A DNA stretch of 64,000 nt from Artocarpus heterophyllus. Lineage: Eukaryota; Streptophyta; Magnoliopsida; Rosales; Moraceae. The position numbers were made by a program, and so were the translations under genes. The stretch's first letter is position 1. Every line of letters begins with the position of its first letter. The stretch covers positions 248,001 to 312,000 of the forward strand of contig JAJQZP010000409.1 in NCBI GenBank assembly GCA_025403435.1. Direction: 5' to 3'. Positions 39,219 to 51,475 of the stretch are shown in pieces. Under the pieces are notes generated by a model. The model ran no database searches. It had not been told where the DNA came from and was given only the letters and a program-made list of their open reading frames with translations.

Positions 39219-39440
39219 TGAATATGTTAATTAAGTTTTATTATTATGTTGAATATATGTTAGAGCTTTGTTTGTTATTTTTGTATATGGTTGTTATTTT
39301 TGGAATAAATTGTACATGGTGAATATATTAATTAAGTTTTATAATTATGTTGAATATGTTGTAGGTTTTTTCATTATTTTTGGAATAAATTATGTATGAT
39401 GAATATGCTAATTAAGTTTTGTTATTATGTTGGAGATGTT
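39219..39440. repeat. Degenerate tandem repeat, about 95-bp unit, 2-3 copies
   Basis: The phrase TTAATTAAGTTTT(A/G), followed by a TATTATGTTGAATATGTT-like segment and TTTTTGGAATAAATT, recurs from about 39219 to 39440. It is AT-rich and I see no coding function. Confidence 0.6.
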
Positions 39441-39489
39441 TTAGATTTTTTTTGTTATGTTTGTATTTGGTTATTATTTTTATTATAAT

Positions 39490-39889
39490 ATATTTAAGTA
39501 CTAATAAATAATTATATAAGTGGTTTATAATTAATAATTTATTGAACATAAAAAAAATTATAATTAGCAATAAACAAGTAAAATTAAGTGATAATAATTT
39601 TTTAGTTGAGTGGTTTATAAGTACTAATTTATAAAAAATAAAAATAATGATAATCATCATTGAATAAGTAGTAATTAAGTAAGGATAACTAATTAGACAA
39701 GTGGATAGTAATTAATAATTTATTAAATATGAATATAATAATAATAACAATTAATGAGGTGAGTGCTTTATTATTAATCAATTATCAAACATAAGAATAA
39801 TAACAATAATAATTAGCAATTAATAAATAATAATTAAGTAATAGAAATTAATTTGTTAAGTAATTATAATTAATAATTTATATAAATGC

Positions 39890-39924
<35 letters not shown>

Positions 39925-40235
39925 GTAGCAACTACTAAGTAATATTTAAGTAATAATAATTTTTTACTTGAGTGGTTTGAAAGTAATAATTTATGAAACT
40001 TAAAAATAATATTAATTATCAATTAATAAGTAGTAATTAAGTGATGATAATTAATTAGGCAAGTGGTTAGTAATTAATAATTTCTTAAATATAAAAATAA
40101 TAATAATTAATTAGGTGAATGCTTTATACTTAATAATTGATTAAACATAAAAACGATAACAATAGTTAGATTAACATGTCATAGTAAAGAATAATTAAAA
40201 CAATAAAGAATTATTATTTAATATTTAAGTAATAA
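39490..40235. repeat. AT-rich degenerate tandem array, about 105-115-bp unit
   Basis: Repeated blocks contain an AATTAATAATTTAT-like start, an ATAATAATAA stretch, an AATTAAGTAAT stretch and a GTGGTTT/GTGCTTT phrase. I can follow six or so diverged copies. An (AAT)n run lies near 39892-39920. No gene is seen. Confidence 0.6.
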
Positions 40236-40241
40236 AAATTA
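40233..40241. repeat. 9-bp target duplication, left (Mutator-like foldback element)
   Basis: TAAAAATTA here and TAAAAATTG at 41395-41403 differ only at the last base. Nine bases is the duplication size made by Mutator-type transposases. Confidence 0.65.
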
Positions 40242-41394
40242 TGATAAATTGTCATGTTAGTCCTCAACCAATTATGAGAGTTTCATTTTGGTCCTTAACT
40301 TTTGTTTTATGTATCAGTCTCCAACCTTTTATTTTAGTTGTTGAGAGACTATTTTAATGGTCAAACCGTTATGTTTGATTGTTAGAAATTGTTGAATATT
40401 ATTTTTAATTAAAATTACTAAATTACCCCTTAAATAATTCAAACATTAAAAAAATTAAGGGAGAATCATAATTATTGATTTAAAAACACCAAATCTTAGC
40501 CGTTGGTTTAGTTTTCACCCCAAAAATAATTCAAAATCAGCAAAAAAAAAAAAGAAAACAAAAACAAAACATATCAGATCAAAAGAAAAACAAAAAAATG
40601 TCAAAAGTGATTTCCATCAAGGAAAAGAAACCCATTAAGGAAAGGGAGCCGAGTGTGACAAAAGCCCATCTCCAAAATCTATTATTTACTATCTTTGCAA
40701 AAGTAGAAAGCGAACGTGATTTTCACTTATGATTGAAAGGGAAAAAATCAATAGGATTGTAGAGATAGAATACCAAGAAGGTGTGATAGAATGAAATGGA
40801 AGGTCGTTAGAGTTGTTGTGACCACCAAGGGGTTGCTAATCGTTGGGGGTGTAGGGTTGCTTACTGCCATGGTGCTGTCGTTGGAGTTAGGATCACCAAG
40901 GTCTAAGATGAGACCAATCATAATTCATAAAGAAAGCATACCAAATGGACCCCTTAGCTTATGAATGCGTGAGATTTGTTTATGAAGTGAATGTGATCTA
41001 TTTGTGTAATTGGCACTAAAGGATCTAAGATTTTGAATTTTTTTTTTCTTTTGATCTGATCTATTTTGTTTTTGTTTTCTCTTTTTTTTTTTTGCGTTGA
41101 TTTTGAATTTTTTTTTGGAGTAAAAACCAAACCAATGGCTATGATTTGATGTTTATAAACCAATGGCTATGATTTACACTTAATTTTTTAATGTATTAAT
41201 TATTTGAAAGGTAATTTAACAAGTTTAATTAAAAATAATATTCAACAATTTTAAACAGTCAAACATAACTGTTTAACTGTTAAAATGGTCTCTCAACAAC
41301 TAAAATAAAAGGTTGGGGACTGATAAATAAAAAAAATTTAAGGATAAAAATCAAACTTTCGTGAAACGTTGAGGACTAATATGACAATTTACCC
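40242..41394. mobile_element. Mutator-like non-autonomous foldback element
   Basis: 1153 bp with long inverted ends. 40242-40610 pairs with about 41033-41394: both arms share the phrases TAAATTGTCAT, TTAGTCCTCAAC, CAACCTTTTATTTTAGTTG and a motif around CCGTTGGTTT/CCATTGGTTT. Only about 420 bp separate the arms (40611-41032), with no transposase. Short open frames over it are not credible genes. Confidence 0.7.
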
Positions 41395-42023
41395 TAAAAA
41401 TTGATAAGTAACAAGTACAAATAATGACATAAAATTGAATAAAACTTGAGGTGAAAATAATAAAATTATTATTTAGAGTTGGTAAAATTATATAAGAGTC
41501 ATGAATATGCAGTAGCAGTATCTCTATTGATATTTAAGAATTTGATGGCAAGCGTACTACTAAGGTTATAGTATGTAGTCACTAAGAATCGTACGTGCGT
41601 ATAAGTTTATTGCTTATTATATATTACATTTCCTTTTCAAAATAATCTTAGACCTATTCAAGAATCGGTGGGTGGCTCACCGAGTCTTGAATTTTCCCGC
41701 TTAGACAATTTAGGATTGTAATTTTATGTGTTTATTACTCGTTTCCACTCATGCCTTGTGGTAGATGTTTCACTTGTCTTTCTTCATTTTCTAGGTATGC
41801 GACCTTCTATAGCACACTTAAGAGAACTTAGGAGAGATGCTATCGAAATTTCTACAAGAAATGGGTGTTATGTAGTGAATAATAAATGCATGACTTACAA
41901 TCTTGAATAAGATAATGCCTTTACCCTATAGGATGAGGAGTGAAGGTAGATAATACTTTTCTATGTATACATTTACATTATCTATTTGTACATGTGTTTT
42001 TTCAGTGGATTACAAACGTAAAG

Positions 42024-42430
42024 ATGTTGACTGACAAAAGTTAGATACATTTGAAGAGCCATTTGTCTGCTACATATTGGGATGGTTTAACAACATTCAT
42101 TGAGATTATGAAAAATATCAATGATAAAGGTCATGTAAGATGTCCCTGTGTAAGTTGCTTGAATTTTCGATTGCGACCCTTAGAGATTGTTAACATACAC
42201 ATATTCGATAAAGGGTTTAACAGTTGTATACCAAGTGGATTCATCATGGGCAAGTATACAAAACCACTACAAGCACCACTAATGATGTGTCTGAACCATC
42301 CAATGAAATTTTTATAGTATACCAAGATGTCACCAGACATGAGAAAGTTAATGATTCTGAGGAGATACATGCAATTGATGAAGCTCCACATGGAGAATAT
42401 AAGGATTTCTTTGAAGAGCTGGAGATGTAG
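42024..42430 (+). pseudogene. CACTA (En/Spm) transposase-associated N-terminal domain, decayed
   Basis: From ATG 42024 the frame gives a start like that of the plant transposase-associated domain, with a TAG where tryptophan is usual. It is then open through YWDGLTTFIE and the conserved RCPCVSCLN cysteine motif, then HIFDKGF. A frame change near 42225 leads to YTKWIHHGQ, the expected Y-x2-W-x2-HG motif of the same domain, and an acidic tail to 42430. The order of motifs matches the N-terminal domain carried by TNP2-type CACTA transposases. The catalytic region is not recognisable downstream. Confidence 0.65.
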
Positions 42431-43408
42431 TTATATCCTAATATCTTGAAGACTTCAGTTTTCAACTTCTTGGTTATACTAATGTATTTAAAAATGGAGG
42501 ACAATTGAACAAACAAGTCTTTTGACCAAATGTTAAAGTTATGAAAACATAAGACATGAATTGCATTTATACAAGGATGGTGATTGGTGGCTGAAATCGC
42601 ATATAAGCTACACTTTTGGAGTCAGCTGATAGAAAAAATTTATTGCAATTTTATTAAATCAGTTAAGATTGCCTCCAATTTAAGTTGAAATGTTATTGAA
42701 CTAAGTAGTAAGTTAACTCAGCTTAAATCTCATAATTGTCATGTAACAATACAACGGCTGTTGTGATAATCACTTAGTGAAATGCATTGTAAAAGTATAA
42801 CATTTTTAAAGGCCCGATCATAAATGAATATGACAAACCGCAAAGAACCAAGATGGCCAAAAAAGTAAGACATTGTATCGACACAAAAAAGTAAGACATT
42901 GTCTACTCTTAGTAAGAATTCACCTTTCTACAATGTCTTATTGAACAATAATTTTTACAAACAAATATCAATAATTAAACTCTAACATTAATTCAACATT
43001 ACAGATGAATGTTGAGACATGCCAGCTATGATCATTGATCGCTAACTAGTGTGATTAACATTTTTTGTCAGGTTAGGGGTTAAGCTGTTGACGTTGTAGA
43101 GGCTGCATATATAAGTAAATTATAGTCATCTCTTTTTTAAAAAATCTCATTTTATAACTATTATTCTTGTTAATTAAAATTTCTTCTTTACTCTTAATTA
43201 TGGGCAAGATTGTTGAGGAGGAAAAAAACTTAGGCGACACAGGCTGCATCTACTCTTCTACCCCTGTTGTTGATGAGGTTGCCATACTAGAAAATGTTAT
43301 GAGGTAGTGTAGGGGTCATTGAACCGAAGTAGGACCTAAATTGAGTCAGAGACAATCCCATTCTAGTTTTTCATCCTTTAGTTCACAATCCAGGTTCCAG
43401 CATACTCA

Positions 43409-43591
43409 ATGCCTCAGGATGTGCAACATTGGTTCGTACAAATGCACAAGAGCAATTTGGAGCTAGTTTCTCAATTGAGACAAGTCAATCTAAGACTCCC
43501 TACTAAGATACCTTCACTTCCAGCAAGTATAGTGCCTCCTATTACTGAAGAAGAGGAAGAAAATAAAGAAAATGCATACTTATGGGATTAG
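43409..43591 (+). pseudogene. Short C-terminal coding remnant of a CACTA-type protein (tentative)
   Basis: A 60-codon frame (MPQDVQHWFVQMHKSN, then an EEEEEN acidic tail) lies between the transposase-associated remnant and the CACTA terminus. The sequence before it (about 43390) reads as coding in a shifted frame. It resembles the tail of plant En/Spm-associated proteins only loosely; the position is the main argument. Confidence 0.35.
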
Positions 43592-45193
43592 ACACTTTGT
43601 ATATTATTGGACTTCTGCTATTTTTTTTTTTGCTATGCTAGTAGACCATATAGTGTGTTTAATTTGACTTTATTTAATGTATGTGGTATTTTGTGTTATT
43701 TTACTTAATATTAATTATAGAAATTGTATTAATTATCATTGCGTCATTTCAATCAAATTTCAATTAATATTTAATTTTTAAAAATTAATAAATATTTTTT
43801 AAAAAATTAATTTAAATAAAAATAAAATTATTTATTTAATTACAGTTAAATATTTATTTTCTACATTAAAAATAAAAAATAAATAGCTAAAATTAGAAAA
43901 TATTTTCAATAAAAAATTAAATTCACATATAATTAAAATTAATTATTTAATTACATTTAAATATTTTATTTTTACATTAAAAAATAAAAAAAAATGACGA
44001 CTAATAATATATTCATAAAACTTTTAACGATGACAAATCTTCTTTAAAATTTGAAAATTCTTAAACTTTTAGAGACAACTAATAATATTGTTGACATCAT
44101 GCATGTACATTCGTGACCTTAGGAAATTGTGACGACATTTCATCGCTTAAACTTAGCGACAACACTCTGTCGTCGGTAAACACTTTTTAGCAATGAAACT
44201 TTGGCAACAATATTTTTAGCAACGACAAGATGTGTTTTAGCAATGACAAAAGGCTTCGATTCTTGTAGTGTTTGTTTTACTATTGTTCTTTCAGTTTTAG
44301 TTTTCTTTAATGTAATAACATAAGTGGTCTTACCACCTTTCAGATTGAGTTTGTGTTTCCTTTCTGTAGGAGCTTGCTCTTTGTGGTGTTATATGTTTAT
44401 AGTGTAATTAAATGACTTTTGTAGTACGTTGTACGCCTCTTAATCTTTTGGAGGAATCTATTAATTATAGACTTGTTAAAAAAGCTTTATGGATTCATTC
44501 TTGGTGTGTTAATATACTTCCTATTTTTGGAGACTTCGACATATATAACATTTGAACACGATTAGATTGTACTCATAAAGTTGGTCTTATTTTGAGATCA
44601 TGCCTTCACTGCAACAAAATTATGATTAAATGACCCTTATATAGTGACACTTTTTCAAAAAATGTCATGGTAAGAGTGAAAACAAAGCAGCATGGAGAAA
44701 AAAAACACAAAAGCTATCATTGTATATTACAATATGATAGTTTTTATGAAAACCTGTGGTAGAAGAGATAAGCATTACACGACATTTTCTTGAAAAACTG
44801 TTGTGTAATGTGTTTCCGAAATCAAAAATCATGTAACGTGTTCACTTTTTTTCCTTTTGGAAACATATTATATGACGGTTTTCTTGAAAACTATCATGTA
44901 ATGTACTCCTCAAAATTTTAAAAGCCCACCATTAATTCAAACCCTCCCAGTCCCATTTTGCTCTCCCTCTTTCTCTAACCTTGCACTCTTTCTCTCTACC
45001 TCGCCCAAGCCTTTCCTTGCCTACGTAGCTATTTGTTGTCAACACTGACACTGTCAGCCCATGTCGTTGTCAAAGTACCACCTCATACCGTCGTCGAAGG
45101 TCCATCTGTTTGTGCATTACATGTCACTTGAATAGTCCATGTCTTTCATTTGTCCACCTCCATCTTCGATTTTAGTCCATCCATACCGCCAAC

Positions 45194-47869
45194 TAGGGCT
45201 AGCAATATGAGTTATGAGATGACGACAACGAACCCGACACACTTTTTTATGGGTTAGGGTCAAAAAAATAAACACGGGTCATTTTAGTGTTAACCTAAAA
45301 CTAACCCGTCCAAAAAAGGTAGTGTTCGGGTCAATCTACATGACACTAAAATGACCTATCTGACCCATAATTAATTATTTAAATATTTTTTAAAAATATT
45401 TTGCTCTATTATAAAATATATCCATAAGACAAAACCTTAGCTTAGTTAATCTTAGACTAAGCTTTAAGCTAAATTGATTTTAACTCTTGAACAATAAGAA
45501 GATGATTTTAACTTGATCATTTGAGACTTTTTTATTTTGTTGGACTTGTTATTTTGTTAGACTTATTATTTTGTTGGATGTTTTCAAAAATTTTAAGACC
45601 TATTTTTTGCTGTTGTAGTATAGAACATATTTGATTTTTGAGAAAATTTGTTTTAGGTTTGTTTTTATGTTATATTAATGTAAATTCAAAGCTAAAAAAC
45701 ATCACAAGTTAGTGCAGGTTATTATTGGTCATTGGCGGGTTACGGTCATTCGTATTTCATAGGTTACATAACGAATGGGTTGGTATGGGTTGTGTTTACG
45801 TCAACCCGTGTTAGAACATGTAGTGTTAATGTTGAGATTTCTCAACCCATTCATGTTGTGGGTCAGATTAGTATTGTTAGACATGTATGCCCTAAGGAGT
45901 AAAAATGTAATATGTTTTTGGAGACATTTTTATCAATAAAGAATTTATTATTAGTCATATACCAAATTGTTGTCCTCTTTACATTCATTTTTGTTAGAAG
46001 TATGATAAGCAAACAAAAGTTTGAAACTATTGAACTAAACCTTTAGAATCAAGCATATAATGGACAGATTATGCAGAAGACATGATTCTAAAGGTGACGG
46101 TCTAAATCATAAGATCCGTAATCAAGAGAATAAAGTTGGGTACTTTATTCATACAAAGATTGTTATGTTGTCTATATCCCTGACAAAAGATGGTTTGACT
46201 TAACCATCGAGGTGGACTCCGCGAATAGAAACATTAGTGCATTGTCATGGGTGACAATGTATTGGATCGGGATATAAAATGTAATTGATTTGGATTAATA
46301 ATTGTGTCTCAGCAAATCAATTCACTTTAGACAGTCATATGTATTGTGTCTTAATCCTGAAATGAAGAGTGGGTCTATTGTCTTGACTTATGTCTTTTGA
46401 TATACCAAAAGGTGACATCCACATTTTATGTTGGAACGCATACTAGTACGTTAGAGACATGACTCTTGATAGAGTAGATCTGTTATTCATAGATACGAAA
46501 TCCATAGCTCTTCTTTAGGAGTGATGATATCTTCTTTTATGTGTTATCCTGTAATTGAAAAACTAAAGCACTCAACCATTGGATACATAGGTGCAACTGA
46601 ATGGTACACTATTATTGGATGGTAAGTTTTCCAATGGTGAGATAATGCGTAAGAGAAAAATAATCAGCAAGTTAAGATAGAATTTATCCTTAAGCCAATT
46701 ATGGATATCCTATGGGGATACGACACATTATGATATGTCATGGATACTTAGCTATTTAGACTTCGTAATTTATATAGTTCGAGAGTGTAGCTCTAAGCTT
46801 TTAGTGGAGTAGCGTTAGAGTTGATAATTATGAAACATATATGTAGGATATTGGGTTTTATAATTATTGGAAGCTTGAATTATATAGGTCTATCATGTCT
46901 CCTTTGCTATCTCATAATAAATCTTGTAACGATACGATGTGCTTTTTTAATAAATTGGTGACTTATGTTAAATTATTAGATTGGCTAAAATTTGATAGGA
47001 TCAGACAATTCATATATGTTTATAGGTTGAATTAATTTTGTAAATTAATATAAGATAAACTTGTTGAATTATATGAAATATTTATTTTCTCGGAGATTAT
47101 CTAGATATGGTTGTTTTAATCAGATAACTTCTCTATTGGATTATTTGAATTAAAACTGAGGCTCTATCCAAAGAATCTCGGGTGAAAAATAAAAGATTCA
47201 CAGGGATCATTAATCGTAAGTTCGGCAAGCCAATCAATTAGTTCGACCTCCAATGGAGCAAGTTCAACAGGCCAATTCATTAGTTTGGCCCGCCGATCTA
47301 ACAATTTTTTGATCACACGTTTCAGACGTGATTTTATCAGATATTGATCCAAATTAGAATTTTAAGTCCTTATTTGATAATAACCAACCATGGGGATGAT
47401 CTCTATAAATAGGGAGTGAGTTTTCTATGTTAGATAGGTCAGTTGAGGAATTAAGAGTGAACACTCTACTTTGTGAGTCTTTGAAACTGCCTAAAGAGCT
47501 ATTGTTCACAAATCACGAATGCTAGTTCTGGGTTTTCTCAATTGGTTGGGAGGAGAGTCACTAAGGGGAAGAGCTGTACGATGTGTGCCCACATGCACTT
47601 TGATCATGGATAGAGAATAGCAAAGAAGACCAGTTGGTTAAGGCTCTTTTGGAACATTCTTCTCTTCACGGATTGCAGGAGCTCTTTGGTGTTCAAAGGT
47701 TAGCAAGATTCAGTTAATTTATGCATATAGCGTGTCAAACTTATGTCTTGGAAAATACTCTAATTAAAAATTTTAAAATTTCCGCTGCATACTATTTTTC
47801 CAACAAACATTAAGCTAGTTCCCTTAACTTAATCTGAACCCGACTCGCTGATACGAATTGCCATCCCTA
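45194..47869. mobile_element. hAT-like non-autonomous element, split by a solo copia LTR
   Basis: The left end TAGGGCTAGCAA and the right end, TTGCCATCCCTA on the plus strand, are inverted ends of the TAGGGATGGCAA type. The 8-bp flanks CCGCCAAC (45186) and CCACCACC (47870) agree at six positions, the duplication size expected for hAT. Inside, phrases around GGGTTG/CAACCC occur in both orientations. Without the LTR the element is about 740 bp and has no transposase. Confidence 0.55.
45875..47805 (+). mobile_element. Divergent solo LTR of the same copia family
   Basis: 1931 bp from TGTTAGACATGTATG to TTTCCAACA. It is alignable throughout with the 2035-bp LTR at 20396 but has many substitutions and small deletions, so it is much older. 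Its TATA motif (TATAAATA, about 47404) is kept. The TTCGGC/GCCGA cluster near 47218-47310 has decayed to single changed half sites. Flanks AGTAT and AACAT are a poor target duplication. Confidence 0.88.
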
Positions 47870-48229
47870 CCACCACCATTTTGTCATCATGCGCATCGCC
47901 AACTTGCCATGACCACTATGACTTGTCCATGGGTGAAGCTCACCGCCATCTTCGTTCTCAAGATTGGTACTGTTTTTAGATTTTTAGGTTTTTGAGTTTT
48001 TTTTCTTTTCTTTTATATTTTGTAATTCTTTACCATTACTAGATTTAAGTTTTTTTTGAGGATAGTTTTTTTACTTTAGTTTCTCAATGAAGTTTTAGAC
48101 TCTATTTTTTTTTCATTTGTAAATATTAGTTTTTGATCATTATTTTGTTTATATTCTTTTGCTTGATTCTTACCATTTTGTTTATTTTATTAATGTAAAT
48201 ATTAGTTTTTTAGTTTACTTAGTGTATGT

Positions 48230-48500
48230 TTGATTATTTGTTGTTTTGTAGAGTTAGTTTTGTATTCTTTTGTTTCATTTGTCGTTACTTAGTATACGTG
48301 TGAATTAGCGCTTGCATATTGATTTGTTGTTACTTAGTGAATGTGTTGATTATTTGTTGTTTTATGGAATTAGTTTTGTATTCTTTTGTTTTATTTGTTG
48401 TTACTTAGTGTATATGTGAATTGGTATTTGTATATTGATCTGTTGTTATTTAGCAAATTTGTTGATTATTTGTTGTTTTATGGAATTAGTTTTGTATCTT
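48230..48500. repeat. T-rich tandem repeat, about 125-bp unit, about 2 copies
   Basis: The phrase TTGATTATTTGTTGTTTTAT, then GGAATTAGTTTTGTAT, recurs, linked by TTGTTACTTAGTGTAT-like segments. No coding frame crosses it. Confidence 0.65.
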
Positions 48501-49163
48501 TATTCTTATATTTGATTTGATATTGATAAATATTACCAATTGAACTTTTTGCTTTGAAAAAGATGATGATGTTGTGTATATGTTATTTGGATGAGAGTTT
48601 GGTATAATTTTTTGTTTAATTTAAAGTATGACTTGAAAGTTATTATGCTTAAATTCAGTGTTTAGTTTTCATTCTCTGAGCCCTAAAATGGAGATCGCAG
48701 AATTGACCACATGTGGGTAACATAAAATTTTATGTGATTTTTTTAAAGAGTGATTTGCACCAGTGGTCCCACAACTTTATAGTAGACGACACTTTAGTCT
48801 CTTTTTTTTATTTTAACAAAATAGTCCCTAAAGTCTTAAACCTTGGTAACTAAGCCCTAACCATCAAAATCTGTCAATGACCTCACAAAAAAATAGATGT
48901 GCATGCCTAAAGGTTTGTAAGATTACAATTACAAAAATATCCTTGTTCATCCTTTATAGCTTTAACTTTCAACAAAGCTTAAAAAAAAAAAAAAAAACCC
49001 TTGGCTATCAATCATAGAACCATTGCACCTGTAAGCTTGTCCTTCCATTGCAGAGCACTGTCATGAGCAACTATGACAAATCCAAACCTTGGCGAAGCTT
49101 TGTCGATGTGTCCTATCGTCCTCTCTTGTCGATCCCAAACCCATATCGCCACCGTCATTAGAC

Positions 49164-49168
49164 CAACC
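49164..49168. repeat. Target-site duplication CAACC of the second gypsy element
   Basis: CAACC precedes TGATATGAACC at 49169 and follows GCTTGCATCA at 56519-56523. Confidence 0.85.
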
Positions 49169-50171
49169 TGATATGAACCCTGCCGACTAACATGACACAA
49201 CCCAACACCAAATCTGGAATTCAAACCCCTAATCCCTTAAGATACACGTTTGTTGAGTCTTGACCCGTAATTTAGTGAGACACGAACCAAGAACCATGGA
49301 TAGGAAGACACCACACCTAGAATTTGCAAGAACACTTAAAATCCTAGATGATAAGTCAGTTTGTTGAACGCCACAACATTAATCTTGATAAGTTCAATGA
49401 GTCTTCTCAAGAAAATAAGAAGAATGCAAGAAAGCCTCACAAAATTCGTGAATATTGTTCTGATTGATTAATTTTAAAATAACAAAGTGTTTACAATTAT
49501 ATGGGAACAATTTTCAGCCCAAAAGAATCCCTAAGTAAAGGCTGACTTAGAAAATCCCTGAATTGGCACTTTCCCATGGGAAATTAAGCCCTAAAATCCA
49601 ACTTTGCTGACTGTAATCCAACAAAAATAACACAAAACAAAAGTAGCTAATCTTATCCCTTAAAATGTGCCTAACCTATTCTAGTAAAAAAAAAAGGGAA
49701 ATATTTAGTTTTTTTTATGCCTAACAAAATCGAATTTGACACTAAGAAATTACGAAAATTACATTAGCAAAAATAAAATTGATGACGAGGCTCGAACTTG
49801 ATGACATGGTGCCCACATGTCGATCCAAAATAGGAAGGTTTCCTGAAATTATAAGTCTGCCCCACAATTTACTAGAATCATGCACCATCATCAATGTGAA
49901 TCTTCTAGAACCTTAATCATAGTGACTAGGGTCTCTTGAGATTGATTAAGGCCTATGCTCTTGAGATTGATTAAGGCCTATGCTGGGGCTCCATTTATGT
50001 GACATGTCGCAAACTTGTTGAATGAGCCCATTCAATGCCTCCTTGAATCGCTTGGTCTTAGATCTCGTGATTGGACCTCTTGAATGGCTTAAGGGATCAC
50101 GAACATGGCTCCTAACTTGTGTAGCTCTATTGCTTGCATCATTAACCTGTGCAGCTCCATTGCTTGCATCA
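49169..50171 (-). repeat. 3' LTR of the second gypsy element
   Basis: On the minus strand it begins TGATGCAAGCAATGG at 50171 and ends TTCATATCA at 49169. It is preceded by the purine tract at 50172. It contains the last 75 or so codons of pol. A duplication of TTGAGATTGATTAAGGCC (near 49938-49980) is present here but not in the other LTR. Confidence 0.9.
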
Positions 50172-50668
50172 TTCTCCCCCTCTTGAGAAGGATTTGTCCT
50201 TAAATCGTCATCTGCATCAAATGGAGTTAAGTCAGAAACATTAAAACTAGCACTAACACCATACTCACCTTGTAAATCAAGTTTGTAGGCATTGTCATTA
50301 ATGCGTTCCAACACTTGAAATGGTCCATCGCCCCTTGGAAGGAGTTTTGAAAACCTTTGTTCTGGGAAACATTCCTTTCTCATATGCAGCCACACCCAAT
50401 CTCTTGGTTCAAACACCACATGCTTGTGGTCCTTATTGGCTTGTCTTGCATATTGCTCGCTACGCTTCTCTATGTTTTGTCTTGCCTTCTCGTGAATTGG
50501 CCAAACAAAATCAGCTTTTTTCTTGACATCCAAGTTAACTCGTTCGTTCAAAGGTAAAGGAGTTAAATCCAAAGGAGTCAATGGATTAATACCGTAAACA
50601 ACTTCAAACGGTGAAAACTTAGTTGCAAAATGAACACTTCTATTATAAGCAAATTCAACATACGGCAA
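49946..50668 (-). pseudogene. Integrase C-terminal region of the second gypsy element, extending into the 3' LTR
   Basis: 240 codons: the end of the catalytic domain (YVEFAYNRSVHFATKFSPFE), a connector, the GPFQVL and FNVSDLTPFD C-terminal motifs, an acidic linker with a repeated DASN(G/R)A(A/T)QV unit, and a tail with GPITRSKTKRFKEALNGLIQ. The frame passes the LTR boundary at 50171 and stops at 49946. The same tail is encoded in the 5' LTR at 56293-56535. I see no obvious canonical chromodomain. Confidence 0.88.
50172..50186 (-). other. Polypurine tract of the second gypsy element
   Basis: The minus strand reads AAGAGGGGGAGAA directly before the LTR start TGATGC. It lies within the pol coding sequence, encoding part of the Gln-Glu-Gly-Glu-Asn stretch. 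Confidence 0.85.
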
Positions 50669-50677
50669 ACAAACGTC

Positions 50678-51475
50678 CTAAGTTTTCAAATTCTTTTGAA
50701 TGATAGCACGTAATAGAGTAGATAAAGTATTGTTTACTACTTCAGTTTGACCATCAGTCTGTGGGTGACAAGTAGTAGAAAATAATAGCTTAGTCCCCAA
50801 CTTTGCCCACAAGGTCTTCCAAAAGTAACTGAAGAACTTTGCATCTCTATCAGAAACAATACTCCTAGGTATGCCATGCAACCTAACAATCTCCTTGAAA
50901 AACAAATTGGCTATATGTGATGCATCATCGGTTTTATGACATGCAACGACATGTGCCATCTTAGAAAACCTATCAACTACCACAAACACAGAATCTCTCC
51001 CCCTCTTAGTACTAGGTAAGCCCAACACAAAGTCCATAGAGATGTCAACCCAAGGTTCTCTAGGAATAGGAAGTGGAGTATATAACCTATGTGGTTGCAG
51101 CCTAGACTTAGCTTGTCTACATGTAATGCATCTCTCACAAATCCTCTCAACATCACGCTTCATATGTGGTCAAAAGAAATGCTCATGCAAGACACCTAAA
51201 GTCTTGGCTATTCCAAAGTGACCCATCAAACCACCGCCATGTGCTTCTCTAACAAACAACTCACACAAAGAAGAATGAGAAATGCAAAGTTTATTTTCTC
51301 GAAACAAGAAACCCTCACGTAAGTAGTATTTCCCACACGCCCCCTTTGTGCAATCTTTTAAGCACAACTCCAAAATCAAAATCCAATACATACAATTCTT
51401 TAATGTACTCAAATCCAAGCAACTTAGCATCAAGGGTTGAAAGTAAGACATACCTACGAGATAATGCATCGGCAA
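50678..51475 (-). pseudogene. Integrase N-terminal and catalytic parts of the second gypsy element
   Basis: 51170-51475 holds the segment around FRENKLCISHSSLCE and AHGGGLMGHFGIAKTL, where the integrase zinc domain starts. 50678-51163 continues with [19 protein letters not shown] and the catalytic core ([44 protein letters not shown]). A stop at about 51164 replaces a residue in the conserved region between the two frames, and another stop separates the downstream part. Confidence 0.88.

Larger units (their letters stand above)
41400..44270. mobile_element. CACTA element remnant, right end at 44270
   Basis: The right terminus reads TCTTGTAGTG, that is CACTACAAGA on the other strand, a typical CACTA inverted end. 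The 150 bp before it contain repeated GCGACAACA/GACGACATTT-like phrases, as in subterminal repeats. The transposase-associated remnant at 42024 lies inside. I could not find the matching left CACTA end, so the left limit is arbitrary. Confidence 0.5.

Noticed and set aside
42131..42516. Minus-strand frames opposite the CACTA remnant
   Set aside because: The plus strand carries the recognisable RCPCVSCLN motif; the minus frames show nothing.
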